From NCBI RefSeq assembly GCF_002902965.1, contig NZ_CP026107.1, positions 1,364,001 to 1,428,000 of the forward strand: 64,000 bases of DNA, in the 5' to 3' direction. Source of the stretch: Paraburkholderia hospita. Lineage in GTDB: Bacteria > Pseudomonadota > Gammaproteobacteria > Burkholderiales > Burkholderiaceae. The position numbers and the translations under genes are program-made. Positions 9,041 to 18,065 of the stretch are shown here, one piece after another. The notes under the pieces are model-generated. The model ran no database searches. It was given only the letters and a program-made list of their open reading frames with translations, and had not been told where the DNA came from. The first letter of the stretch is position 1. Each line of letters opens with the position of its first letter.

Positions 9041-9056
9041 ATTTAAACGCTTAAAT
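9041..9056. promoter_or_regulatory. LacI-type operator copy 1
   Basis: ATTTAAACGCTTAAAT is a near-perfect 16-bp palindrome with one mismatched pair beside the central CG, typical of LacI-family operators. It is the exact reverse complement of the element at 9097-9112. The centres are 56 bp apart, close to five helical turns, which would suit a repressor tetramer or looping. It sits between the divergent LacI gene and the galactoside ABC operon. Confidence 0.65.
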
Positions 9057-9096
9057 CCATGCCGCGCAAGCCTCTGCGCGATTTTTTTCAACGCGA

Positions 9097-9112
9097 ATTT
9101 AAGCGTTTAAAT
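9097..9112. promoter_or_regulatory. LacI-type operator copy 2
   Basis: ATTTAAGCGTTTAAAT is the exact reverse complement of the element at 9041-9056 and has the same central CG. It ends 14 nt before the ATPase start codon and just before its AGGGA ribosome site, so bound repressor would block transcription start or early elongation. The tight placement next to the first gene is the main reason to call it the primary operator of the galactoside operon. Confidence 0.65.
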
Positions 9113-9126
9113 CCAGGGAAAACACT

Positions 9127-10278
9127 ATGTCCGCGATCTCCCTGACCAACATCCAGAAGACGTTTGGCGCGAATGCGCCCGTCATCCGCGATCTCAACCT
9201 CGACATTGGTGCGCACGAGTTCTGTGTGTTCCTCGGACCGTCCGGTTGCGGCAAGTCGACGTTGCTGCGCATCGTCGCCGGCCTGGAAGATCAGACCGAC
9301 GGCGACGTGACGATCGGCGGCCGGTCGATGAACGGCGTCCCCGCCGCCGAGCGCGGCGTGGCGATGGTGTTCCAGAGCTACGCCCTCTTCCCGCACATGT
9401 CGGTCTACGAAAACATGGCGTTCGGCCTGAAGCTCGCAAAAACGCCGAAGGCCGAAGTCGACCGGAAGGTGCGCGAAGCGGCGCGCGTGCTGCAACTCGA
9501 TACGCTGCTCGAACGCAAGCCGCGCGAACTGTCGGGCGGCCAGCGCCAGCGCGTCGCGATCGGCCGCGCGATCGTGCGCGAGCCGGGCGTGTTTCTGTTC
9601 GACGAACCGCTGTCCAATCTCGACGCGGCGCTGCGCGGCCAGACGCGCATCGAAATCGCGCGGCTGCATCAGCGCTTCGCGCAGGCGAGCGTCGTCTACG
9701 TGACACACGATCAGATCGAAGCGATGACACTCGCCGACAAGATCGTGCTGCTGCACGCGGGCGCGGATACACAGCGCTTCGGCAGCATCGCGCAGATCGG
9801 CGCGCCGCTCGAGCTTTATCATCGGCCGCGCTCGCGGTTTGTTGCGGGTTTCATCGGCTCGCCGCGCATGAATTTCCTCGACGGCGAAGTGGACGCGATT
9901 GCGCACGACGGCGTGCACGTCAGGCTCAAACGAAGCGATACGACATTGCGCGTGCAGGTCGACGGCGCGCGTCTCACGCGTGGCCAGCCTGTCACGGTCG
10001 GCATTCGTCCCGAGCACATCCGTCTCGACGGCGACGCGCAAACGCTCGCGGTCAAATCTCTGATCACGGAACAGCTTGGCGAGCACAGCTACGTGCATGT
10101 GGAATGCTCGGACGGCACGCTGATCGCGAAGGCGCCCGGCGATGTGTCGATTCGCAACGGCGAGCCTCTGGCGTTGCGTGTGCCCGCCGACGCATGCCAT
10201 CTGTTCGATGAAGAAGGCATGGCACTGGCGCGCACGGTCGAGACAGAAGCGCAAGCCGTCGCGCTGCACCTGTCGTAA
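9127..10278 (+). CDS. Carbohydrate ABC transporter ATP-binding protein (MalK/UgpC type)
   Basis: A 383-residue ATPase of the CUT1 sugar-import class, working on the cytoplasmic side of the membrane. Walker A GPSGCGKST is at residues 37-45, the signature LSGGQRQR follows, then Walker B FLFDEPLSNLD and the switch VTHDQ. A C-terminal TOBE/OB regulatory domain (GIRPEHIRL) accounts for the extra length. It is the first gene after the LacI operators, whereas many CUT1 operons place the binding protein first. The next gene is 140 nt downstream, with a GCCGGC hairpin in the gap. Together with the following three genes it completes one importer. Confidence 0.92.
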   Translation: MSAISLTNIQKTFGANAPVIRDLNLDIGAHEFCVFLGPSGCGKSTLLRIVAGLEDQTDGDVTIGGRSMNGVPAAERGVAMVFQSYALFPHMSVYENMAFGLKLAKTPKAEVDRKVREAARVLQLDTLLERKPRELSGGQRQRVAIGRAIVREPGVFLFDEPLSNLDAALRGQTRIEIARLHQRFAQASVVYVTHDQIEAMTLADKIVLLHAGADTQRFGSIAQIGAPLELYHRPRSRFVAGFIGSPRMNFLDGEVDAIAHDGVHVRLKRSDTTLRVQVDGARLTRGQPVTVGIRPEHIRLDGDAQTLAVKSLITEQLGEHSYVHVECSDGTLIAKAPGDVSIRNGEPLALRVPADACHLFDEEGMALARTVETEAQAVALHLS

Positions 10279-10331
10279 AAGCAGCTTCGCAACGACGCGA
10301 ACCGCGCCTGCCGGGTTCGCCGATCTCAACA

Positions 10332-10349
10332 GCCGGCCATAGAGCCGGC
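10332..10349 (+). other. Intercistronic hairpin GCCGGC-CATAGA-GCCGGC
   Basis: A 6-bp all-GC stem with a 6-nt loop lies in the 140-nt gap between the ATPase and the sugar-binding protein. No T-run follows, so it is not a good intrinsic terminator. Such hairpins often set mRNA stability and raise binding-protein levels relative to the ATPase; that role is inferred. Confidence 0.35.
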
Positions 10350-10418
10350 GCGGTAGGCAAGAAGACCGCTGTCCGCGTCGAGCGGCCGGCCAACAACGCA
10401 GTTCCAGGAGACACCACG

Positions 10419-11702
10419 ATGATCAACAAGCACCTGAGCCGCATTGCCGGGCTCGCCTCTTTCAACACGCGCTCCGTGACGGCTGCGCTCGCTGTCTCGG
10501 CGGCGCTGCTGTCGGGCTTCGTCGCGGATGCCGACGCCGGTCAGCTGAACGTGAACGTGTCGGCGCGCGGCAACCAGCGCTCGACATGGCAGGACGCGTT
10601 CGACAAGTTCAAGAAGGCCAATCCCGATGTCGATCTGAAGATCACCTACATCACCGAAGAAGCGTACAAGGTGCAGATGGGCGGCTGGCTCGCGACCGAT
10701 CCGCCCGATGTCGTGTCGTGGCACGACGGCGAGCGCATGGCCTACTACGCGAAGCGCGGCCTGCTCGAAGACCTGTCCGGCGACTGGTCGAAGAACGGCT
10801 GGAGCCAGCAGTACGCGTCGGTCAAGGAAGCATCGACGTATAACGGCAAGCAGTATGCGGCGCCCCTCGGCTATGACGCATACGGTTTCTTCTATCGCAA
10901 GGATCTGTTCGAGAAGGCAGGGATCAAGAGCGAGCCGAAGACGTGGGAAGAATTCCTCGACGCCTGCAAGAAGCTCAAGGCAAGCGGTGTCGCCCCCATC
11001 GCCGTCGCCGCGCGCGACAGCTGGACGCTTGCCGCATGGTTCGATTATCTCGACCTGCGCATCAACGGCAACGCGTTTCACCAGAAGCTGATGGCAGGCG
11101 AAGTGCCGTACACCGATCCGCGTGTGAAGAAGGTCTACACGACGTGGAAGACCTTGATGGACGACCACTACTACATCGACAACGCGCTGTCGTACGACCT
11201 CGATTCGATCGGCCCGTTCCTCGCAAACGGCAAGGCCGCGATGATGCTGATGGGCACGTTCTTCTCAGCGGGCATTCCGTCGAGCGTCAAGGATCAGATC
11301 GGCTTCATGCGTTTCCCGGTGATCGATCCGAAGGTGCCGATGGCGGAGGACGGTCCCGTCAACGTGCTGCTGGTTCCCGCCAAGGCCAAGAACAAGGCCG
11401 ACGCGCGGCGTCTGCTCGCGTTCATGGAAACGCCTGAAATCAACGCGGATCTCGCGCGCGGCTGGGGCCAGTTGCCGTCGAACAGCAAGGCGACGGAGCC
11501 GGAAGATCCCATTTCGAAGGTCGGCTTCCAGACGCTCGCCAGCACGACGGGCGGCATTGCGCAGTTCTACGACCGCGACATGACGAAGGAAATGGCCGAC
11601 GAAGGCATGAAGGCCATGCAGCAGTTCTATAACGATCCGTCGCAGATCGACTCGCTGCTCGCCCGTCTCGAAGCGACGCGCAAGCGCATCTATCACAAGT
11701 GA
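10419..11702 (+). CDS. Carbohydrate ABC transporter substrate-binding protein
   Basis: A 427-residue family 1 extracellular solute-binding protein (CUT1). An N-terminal signal peptide of about 40 residues ends near FVADADAG. The mature part begins with QLNVNVSARGNQRSTW and has the usual sugar-binding features (EEAYKVQMGGWLATDPPDVV, YAAPLGYDAYGFFYRKDLFEKAGI). It should deliver an oligosaccharide in the periplasm to the two permeases encoded next. Because two beta-galactosidases end the operon, the ligand is probably a beta-galactoside or galacto-oligosaccharide. That is context, not a motif. Confidence 0.9.
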   Translation: MINKHLSRIAGLASFNTRSVTAALAVSAALLSGFVADADAGQLNVNVSARGNQRSTWQDAFDKFKKANPDVDLKITYITEEAYKVQMGGWLATDPPDVVSWHDGERMAYYAKRGLLEDLSGDWSKNGWSQQYASVKEASTYNGKQYAAPLGYDAYGFFYRKDLFEKAGIKSEPKTWEEFLDACKKLKASGVAPIAVAARDSWTLAAWFDYLDLRINGNAFHQKLMAGEVPYTDPRVKKVYTTWKTLMDDHYYIDNALSYDLDSIGPFLANGKAAMMLMGTFFSAGIPSSVKDQIGFMRFPVIDPKVPMAEDGPVNVLLVPAKAKNKADARRLLAFMETPEINADLARGWGQLPSNSKATEPEDPISKVGFQTLASTTGGIAQFYDRDMTKEMADEGMKAMQQFYNDPSQIDSLLARLEATRKRIYHK

Positions 11703-11819
11703 TGTCCTGAAGGCGGCCGTACTGAACGCGGCCGCCTGCCGGGCGCATCGCAATCGATGCGCCCACGAATCACCTGCCGCTCGCCGCAACGGGCGAACCG
11801 CATCGAACGAGGTTTCGTC

Positions 11820-12722
11820 ATGTCCACGTCTATCGCTCGCCTGCCTTCGGCGCGCAGCCGCCGCACGTCCAGGTCCGGGCGCGCGCGCAATCGCGCGGCG
11901 TTCTTCTTTCTGCTGCCGGGCTGCGCATTGTTCGCGTTGTGCGTGATCTATCCGATCTTCAGCAGCATCGCGCTCAGTTTCTACAACTGGGACGGCATGA
12001 CGGAAAAGACCTTCATCGGCCTTGCGAACTACGCCGAGCTGTTTCAGGCCGACACGTTCTACGTCGCCCTGAAGAACAACCTGATCTGGCTCGTGTTCTT
12101 CCTGCTTGCGCCGCCGTTGGGCCTGCTGTTCGCGCTGTACCTGAACCAGCAGGTGAAGGGCATGCGCGTCGTGAAGTCGCTGTTCTTTGCGCCGTTCGTG
12201 TTGTCGGGCGTGGTCGTCGGTCTCGTGTTCAGCTGGTTCTATGACCCGACCTTCGGCCTGCTCAAGGTGATTGTCGGTCACGGCTTTCCCGTGCTCGGCG
12301 ATGCGCACACCGTGACGTTCGGCATCGTGTTCGCCGCGCTCTGGCCGCAAACGCCTTACTGCATGGTGCTGTATCTGACGGGCCTCACGTCGATCAACCC
12401 CGAAGTGGTGGAAGCCGCGCGCATGGAAGGTGCGAAGGGCTGGCGTCTGTTGTGGCACGTGATCCTGCCGCAACTGCGCCCGGCCACCTTCATGGCCGTG
12501 GTGCTCACGGTGATCGGCGCATTGCGCAGCTTCGACCTGATTGCGGTGATGAGTGGCGGCGGTCCGTTCGACAGTTCCACGGTGCTCGCCTATTACATGT
12601 ACGACCAGGCCATCAAGTATTACCGCGAAGGCTATTCGGCGGCCATAGCCGTCGTGCTGTTCGCGATCATGCTCGTCTACATCGTGTTCCATCTGCGCCG
12701 GATGCTGCGCGAAGAACGCTGA
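11820..12722 (+). CDS. Carbohydrate ABC transporter permease (MalF type)
   Basis: A 300-residue inner-membrane permease with six predicted helices starting near residue 22 (AAFFFLLPGCALFALCVIYP). The EAA loop that contacts the ATPase reads EAARMEGAKGWRLLWHVILPQLRP. An in-frame ATG 21 codons earlier is possible, but the ATG at 11820 has GAGG at good spacing and gives the normal MalF-like N-terminus. It pairs with the MalG-type permease 27 nt downstream. Confidence 0.9.
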   Translation: MSTSIARLPSARSRRTSRSGRARNRAAFFFLLPGCALFALCVIYPIFSSIALSFYNWDGMTEKTFIGLANYAELFQADTFYVALKNNLIWLVFFLLAPPLGLLFALYLNQQVKGMRVVKSLFFAPFVLSGVVVGLVFSWFYDPTFGLLKVIVGHGFPVLGDAHTVTFGIVFAALWPQTPYCMVLYLTGLTSINPEVVEAARMEGAKGWRLLWHVILPQLRPATFMAVVLTVIGALRSFDLIAVMSGGGPFDSSTVLAYYMYDQAIKYYREGYSAAIAVVLFAIMLVYIVFHLRRMLREER

Positions 12723-12749
12723 TTCACGTATCGCGCAAGGAGAACTCTC

Positions 12750-13601
12750 ATGTATCCGCTTCCCGTCGAACGCTGGAAACCCTGGAATCGCGCGATCTAC
12801 AAGGCTTCGCTGCCGCTCGCGCTGCTCGTGTGGCTGCTGCCGATGCTCGCTGTGCTCGTCACGTCGATCCGCTCGTCCGACGAACTTTCGCAAGGCGATT
12901 ACTGGACGTTTCCCAAGCACTTCGCGTTGCTCGACAACTACGGCGCCGCGCTCACGCAAACGCCGATGCTGCATTACTTCGCCAATAGCGTGCTGATTAC
13001 GGTGCCGTCCGTGCTTGGTGCGATCCTGCTGGCGTCGATGGCGGGCTTCGCGCTCGCGACGTATCGCTTTCGCGGCAACATCGTCGTGCTGTTCACGTTC
13101 GTTGCCGGCAACTTCGTGCCCGTGCAGATCCTGATGATCCCCGTGCGCGACATGGCGTTGAAAGTCGGACTGTTCAATACCGTATGGGCGCTGATCATTT
13201 TTCATATCGCGTTTCAGACGGGCTTCTGCACGCTCTTTCTGCGCAACTTCATCAAGCAGTTGCCGTTCGAGCTGATCGAGGCGGCGCGCGTCGAAGGCGC
13301 GAGCGAATGGACGATCTACGCACGCATCGTTCTGCCGCTGATCCGCCCTGCACTCGCGGCGCTCGGCATTCTCGTCTTCACGTTCGTCTGGAACGACTAT
13401 TTCTGGGCGCTGTGCCTCACGCAAGGCGACGACGCCGCGCCTATCACGGTCGGCGTCGCCGCGCTCAAGGGGCAATGGACGACCGCGTGGAATCTCGTCG
13501 CGGCCGGTTCGGTGCTGGCCGCGCTGCCTTCCGTGCTGATGTTCTTCCTGATGCAAAAGCACTTCGTGGCGGGACTGACATTCGGCGCAAGCAAAGGCTG
13601 A
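12750..13601 (+). CDS. Carbohydrate ABC transporter permease (MalG type)
   Basis: A 283-residue inner-membrane permease of the CUT1 system. The coupling loop EAARVEGASEWTIYARIVLP is present near residue 175, and the preceding segment LFLRNFIKQLPFELI is typical of MalG-like proteins. A ribosome site AAGGAGA precedes the ATG. It completes the importer with the genes from 9127, and the GH42 beta-galactosidase starts 45 nt downstream, which links uptake to intracellular hydrolysis. Confidence 0.9.
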   Translation: MYPLPVERWKPWNRAIYKASLPLALLVWLLPMLAVLVTSIRSSDELSQGDYWTFPKHFALLDNYGAALTQTPMLHYFANSVLITVPSVLGAILLASMAGFALATYRFRGNIVVLFTFVAGNFVPVQILMIPVRDMALKVGLFNTVWALIIFHIAFQTGFCTLFLRNFIKQLPFELIEAARVEGASEWTIYARIVLPLIRPALAALGILVFTFVWNDYFWALCLTQGDDAAPITVGVAALKGQWTTAWNLVAAGSVLAALPSVLMFFLMQKHFVAGLTFGASKG

Positions 13602-13646
13602 CGCGCAAGGCCGACCGCACACTACTGATCTCTGGAGAAATCGACA

Positions 13647-15620
13647 ATGCAACTGGGTGTTTGCTACTACCCCGAACAATGGCCAGAAACGCTGTGGGCC
13701 GACGACGCGCGCCGGATGGTCGAACTCGGCATCACGCATGTACGGATCGCCGAATTCGCGTGGAGCCGCATGGAGCCGCGTGCGGGCGTCTACGAATGGA
13801 CGTGGCTGGACCGCGCCGTGGCCACGCTCGCCGATGCCGGCCTGAAAATCGTGCTCGGCACGCCCACCGCATCGCCGCCGAAGTGGCTCGTCGATTCGAT
13901 GCCGGACATGCTGCCCGTGCGTGCCGACGGCACGACGTGGAATTCCGGTTCGCGCCGTCACTACGATATTTGCAGCGAGCCGTATCGACGCGAATGCCTG
14001 CGTATCGTCGACGTCATGGCGCAGCGCTATGGTTCGCATCCCGCCGTTGTCGCATGGCAAACGGATAACGAACTCGGCTGTCACGAAACGGTGCCGAGCT
14101 ATTCGAAGGCGGCCCGCGCGCGCTTCCAGGCATGGCTCGCGCGCCGCTACAAAACCGTCGACAACCTGAACCAGCGCTGGGGCACGGTGTTCTGGAGCAT
14201 GGAATACGCTTCGTTCGATGCAATCGAGTTGCCGAACCTTACGCCGACCGACGCGAACCCGATTCACCTGCTCGACTTCCGCCGCTTCATGTCCGACGAA
14301 GTGACGAGCTTCCACCGCGAACAGGTCGATGTGTTGCGACGCCATGCGCCGAACGCGGACATGCTGCACAACTTCATGGGCTTCTTCACGACCTTCGATC
14401 ACTATCGCTTCGCCGCGAACAACAGCATCGACGTCGCGACGTGGGACAGCTATCCGATCGCGCGCACGGAAGTGATCGCGTTGAGCGAAGAGGACAAGGC
14501 ACGCTATGCACGCACGGGCCACCCGGACGTGTCGGCGTTCGATCACGACCGCTATCGCGCGATCGGCCAAGGCCGCTTCTGGGTGATGGAACAGGAAGCG
14601 GGCCCTGTGAACTGGGCGCCGTGGAACCCCGTGCCCGCGCCCGGCATGGTGCGTCTATGGGCCTACGAGGCCTTCGCCCATGGCGCGGAGCTGGTGTCGT
14701 ACTTCCGCTGGCGCCAGGCGCCGTTCGCGCAGGAACAGATGCATTCGGGTTTGAATCTGCCCGACAACACGCTGTCGCCGGGCGGCCGCGAAGTGGCGCG
14801 CGCCGCGCAGGAGATTGCGAAGTCCGACGCACTGACGAAGCTCGCGCAAAGCGGCCCCGCTCCGCGCGCCGAAGTCGCCCTCGTGTTCGACTACGAAACG
14901 CAATGGATGTTTGAAATCCAGCGGCATGCAAAGGGTTTCGATTATCAGACGCTCGCGTTCGAGTATTACCGGACGCTGCGCGAAATGGCGCTCGACGTCG
15001 ATATCGTGTCGGCGCATGCCGATCTCTCGGGGTACAAGCTGATCGTCGTGCCGGGTCTCGCGGCGCTGCCGGCGGGCTTTGCGAAGAGCGTCGAGCAATC
15101 TTCCGCGCAATGGGTGATCGGCCCGCGCACGGGCTCGAAGACGGCGGACTTCGCGATCCCCGCGCAGTTGCCGCCCGGCGCGCTGCAAACGGTCCTGCCG
15201 TTCAAGGTGCTCGAAGTCGATTCGTTGCGCCCGACGCTGCAGCCGACGACGACATTCGATGGTGTGACGGGTATTGCCTTGCACTGGCGCGAACATATCG
15301 AAACGCGCGACGGCCTCGACGTGCTCGCGCGTTTCGATGACAACTGGCCCGCTATCGTCGCGCGCGGACATGTGCGCTATGCGAGCGCGTGGTTCGATGC
15401 GGCATTGCATCGCGCGTTGCTCGAAGGTGCGGCGCGCGATGCGGGTCTCGCTGTGACACATCTTGCGCAAGGGTTGCGTGTGCGCCGTCGCGGCGAGATC
15501 ACGTTCGCCTTCAACTTCGGTGCGACTGCTACCGAAGCGCCTGCACCTGACAACGCGCATTTCGTGCTGGGTCAGCGCACGCTCGGCACCGCCGATGTCT
15601 GCGCGTGGATCTCGGCGTGA
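13647..15620 (+). CDS. GH42 beta-galactosidase
   Basis: A 657-residue glycoside hydrolase family 42 enzyme that releases galactose from the non-reducing end of short beta-galactosides. The N-terminal barrel starts with MQLGVCYYPEQW. The acid/base is Glu142 in QTDNELG and the nucleophile is Glu315 in MEQEAGPVNW, matching the known GH42 pair (141/312 in the Thermus enzyme). The middle trimerisation-like domain and a C-terminal beta domain follow. There is no signal peptide, so it acts in the cytoplasm on imported sugar. A CTGGAGA ribosome site precedes the ATG, and its TGA shares one base with the ATG of the GH35 gene. Confidence 0.92.
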   Translation: MQLGVCYYPEQWPETLWADDARRMVELGITHVRIAEFAWSRMEPRAGVYEWTWLDRAVATLADAGLKIVLGTPTASPPKWLVDSMPDMLPVRADGTTWNSGSRRHYDICSEPYRRECLRIVDVMAQRYGSHPAVVAWQTDNELGCHETVPSYSKAARARFQAWLARRYKTVDNLNQRWGTVFWSMEYASFDAIELPNLTPTDANPIHLLDFRRFMSDEVTSFHREQVDVLRRHAPNADMLHNFMGFFTTFDHYRFAANNSIDVATWDSYPIARTEVIALSEEDKARYARTGHPDVSAFDHDRYRAIGQGRFWVMEQEAGPVNWAPWNPVPAPGMVRLWAYEAFAHGAELVSYFRWRQAPFAQEQMHSGLNLPDNTLSPGGREVARAAQEIAKSDALTKLAQSGPAPRAEVALVFDYETQWMFEIQRHAKGFDYQTLAFEYYRTLREMALDVDIVSAHADLSGYKLIVVPGLAALPAGFAKSVEQSSAQWVIGPRTGSKTADFAIPAQLPPGALQTVLPFKVLEVDSLRPTLQPTTTFDGVTGIALHWREHIETRDGLDVLARFDDNWPAIVARGHVRYASAWFDAALHRALLEGAARDAGLAVTHLAQGLRVRRRGEITFAFNFGATATEAPAPDNAHFVLGQRTLGTADVCAWISA

Positions 15621-18049
15621 TGAATCGCCCGCGCGATATGCCGACGACGCTCACCATCGATGCAAGCCGCCCTGCCACTACGCCGCTCGTGGATACGTTG
15701 CGGATGGGCGCGAATACATCGCCCGATGGAAGGACGATCGGCATCAACAGCCGCTATCTGACACGTGACGGCGAGCCGTGGCTGCCCGTGATGGGCGAGC
15801 TGCATTACGCGCGCGTGCCCGAAGCGCATTGGGACGACGCGCTTGCGAAGGTCAAGGCGGCAGGCGTCGGTATCGTGTCGTCGTATGTGATCTGGCGTTA
15901 TCACGAACCGCGTTCCGGCCAGTTCGACTGGAATGCGCGGCTCGATCTGCGCCGGTTCGTCGAAGCCTGTGCGAAACGCGGGCTGTACGCGTTCGTTCGC
16001 ATTGGCCCGTGGGTGCATGCGGAAGTCCGTTATGGCGGCATTCCCGCGTGGGTCGTCGATCAGGTGCCGACGCGCAGCGACGATCCGCTGTATCTGCAGT
16101 ACGTGCAGCGCTTCTTTGCTGAGATCGCCGCGCAGCTAGAGGGCTTGTTGTGGAAGGATGGCGGCCCGGTGATCGGCATCCAGCTCGAAAACGAATACAA
16201 CCTGACGGGGCCGCAGCAAGGACCCGCGCATATCGCGACACTAAAGCGCCTCGCGCGCGAAGTGGGACTGGACACGCCGTTGTACACGGTAACGGGCTGG
16301 GATAACGCCGTGTTTCCGCGCCGCGAAGTTGCGCCTGTTTTTGGCGGATACGCGGATTTGCCGTGGGGGACGTCGACGGCGATGTCGGCGCCGAGCGAGG
16401 TGTATGGGTTTCGCTTTACGAGCCGTGTCGGCGGCGATCTTGGTGCGCAGACGCATAACAGTGAGCCTGGCGATGCGGATGCTGTAGCGAGCGAAACGCC
16501 TTTTCTAGGCGCGGAATTCGGTGGGGGCGTACCGACCATGTATCGGCGCCGTCCCGTTCTCGATCCTGACGACATTGCAGCGATGCTGCCCGTGCAGCTT
16601 GGTTCAGGTGTGAACCTGTACGGCTATTACATGCTGCATGGTGGCCGTAATCCGCCTGGCGATGTGGACGGACAAGAATCTACGGCGACGGGCGGTTATA
16701 ACGATCTGCCTATCGTCAATTACGATTTTCAGGCGCCGTTCGGCGCGAATGGCGAAGCGCATCCCGTGCTTGGCAAGCTGCGGCCGTTGCATCTATTTCT
16801 TCAGCAATGGGGTAGTGATCTGGCGACATGCGATGTGTATGCGCCGGAGCTTCTGCCGCGCGGTGCGGACGATCTTGAAACGCCGCGATTTTCCGTGCGT
16901 GCGGACGGCGATCGTGGCTTTCTGTTTTTCAACAATCATGTGCGGCAGCATCGGATGCCTGAGCGGCAAGGCGTGCAGTTCGCGGTCAAGCTGGCGACTC
17001 GCACGGTCATGTTGCCTGCGGCGCCGATCGATATTACGCCGGGAACGTGGTTCGTGTGGCCCATTGGACTTGCGCTCGGCGGTGCGCGCTTGCGTTATGC
17101 GACTGCGCAGCCCGTTACACGGCTTTCGACGCCTGACGGCGAAACGTACGTGTTCTCCACAACGGATGGGATCGCTGCTGAGTTTGCGTTCGAGCCAGGC
17201 TACGTGACGCGGATCGCGCCCGCGGACTCTCGTTCTTTATTGACGACAGATGAAGTGAATGGTGTGTTGGTCGCACGCCCTACGCCCGGCTCAGTATTCA
17301 TCGCGACGTGCAGCGACGACACGCGTATCACGATCATCACACTCGCGAGCGAGGATATCGAACGGCTCAGTGTGTTGCCATTCGATGGACAGCGCCGACT
17401 GGTTCTTACCGATGCGTTGGCGTTCGAACGCGACGGCGAACTCGTATTGCGTTCTACGGGTGCCGCTTCGTTTGATTTATATGTCTATCCGCCGTTGCAG
17501 CACGCCCCTATTTCGACACGAGCGTTCGTAGAGGCGCCGCTGGACGGCATTTTTCAGCGCTTCGCGGTATCTGTGCCGCCAGTCGCGTTCGATGTCGGTG
17601 TTACGCCTTTGCGTTTCGCGCAGATGGTGCCTTCTATTGCTTCAGGCGGTGCAGCGCGGGCTGCCGTTGAACCTGCCCCAGAGAGTTTTGGCAAGGCAGC
17701 CGCGTGGCGTATCGATGTTCCCGAAGAGGCGTTGAACGCGCCAGGTTTGAGCAACGCCTATCTGTCGATCCAATATGCGGGCGATGTCGGGCGGTTGTTC
17801 TCGGGTGCCGATTTGATCGATGATCATTTTTACAATGGCTTGCCGTGGCAGATTGGTGTGCGCAATGTGACGATCGATCCGCAGCAATCGTTGGTGTTGA
17901 CTGTGCTGCCTATGCGGGCAGATGCGCCTGTTTATCTCGATGCGCGGCATGATCCCAGGTCTGCTATTAGCGATCAGGTTGCTGAGATTCTTGGCGTGAG
18001 TTGGGTGCCGGAGTATGAAGTGGTCTTTTCTCGATCCGCAAACGGGTGA
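15620..18049 (+). CDS. GH35 beta-galactosidase
   Basis: An 809-residue glycoside hydrolase family 35 enzyme. The family signature region is GPWVHAEVRYGGIPAW (GH35 normally has GPYxxAEWxxGGxPxW). The acid/base is Glu192 in IQLENEYN and the nucleophile is Glu299 in LGAEFGGG. The catalytic barrel is followed by about 450 residues of beta-rich C-terminal domains. No signal peptide is seen. I chose the ATG overlapping the GH42 stop (TGATG); a GTG five codons earlier lies inside GH42. From about 16.3 kb onward codon choice is visibly less GC-biased (more gtt, ttg, tct) than in the rest of the operon, suggesting a separate origin or weaker selection. The repeat region begins right after the stop. 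Confidence 0.9.
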   Translation: MNRPRDMPTTLTIDASRPATTPLVDTLRMGANTSPDGRTIGINSRYLTRDGEPWLPVMGELHYARVPEAHWDDALAKVKAAGVGIVSSYVIWRYHEPRSGQFDWNARLDLRRFVEACAKRGLYAFVRIGPWVHAEVRYGGIPAWVVDQVPTRSDDPLYLQYVQRFFAEIAAQLEGLLWKDGGPVIGIQLENEYNLTGPQQGPAHIATLKRLAREVGLDTPLYTVTGWDNAVFPRREVAPVFGGYADLPWGTSTAMSAPSEVYGFRFTSRVGGDLGAQTHNSEPGDADAVASETPFLGAEFGGGVPTMYRRRPVLDPDDIAAMLPVQLGSGVNLYGYYMLHGGRNPPGDVDGQESTATGGYNDLPIVNYDFQAPFGANGEAHPVLGKLRPLHLFLQQWGSDLATCDVYAPELLPRGADDLETPRFSVRADGDRGFLFFNNHVRQHRMPERQGVQFAVKLATRTVMLPAAPIDITPGTWFVWPIGLALGGARLRYATAQPVTRLSTPDGETYVFSTTDGIAAEFAFEPGYVTRIAPADSRSLLTTDEVNGVLVARPTPGSVFIATCSDDTRITIITLASEDIERLSVLPFDGQRRLVLTDALAFERDGELVLRSTGAASFDLYVYPPLQHAPISTRAFVEAPLDGIFQRFAVSVPPVAFDVGVTPLRFAQMVPSIASGGAARAAVEPAPESFGKAAAWRIDVPEEALNAPGLSNAYLSIQYAGDVGRLFSGADLIDDHFYNGLPWQIGVRNVTIDPQQSLVLTVLPMRADAPVYLDARHDPRSAISDQVAEILGVSWVPEYEVVFSRSANG

Positions 18050-18065
18050 GTCTGGTTCTTTCGCT

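Noticed and set aside
11265..14570. A 1101-codon open frame on the minus strand across the galactoside transporter genes
   Set aside because: It lies opposite four well-supported genes and is His/Arg/Ala-rich without any domain. Long antisense frames are expected from the strong GC3 bias here.
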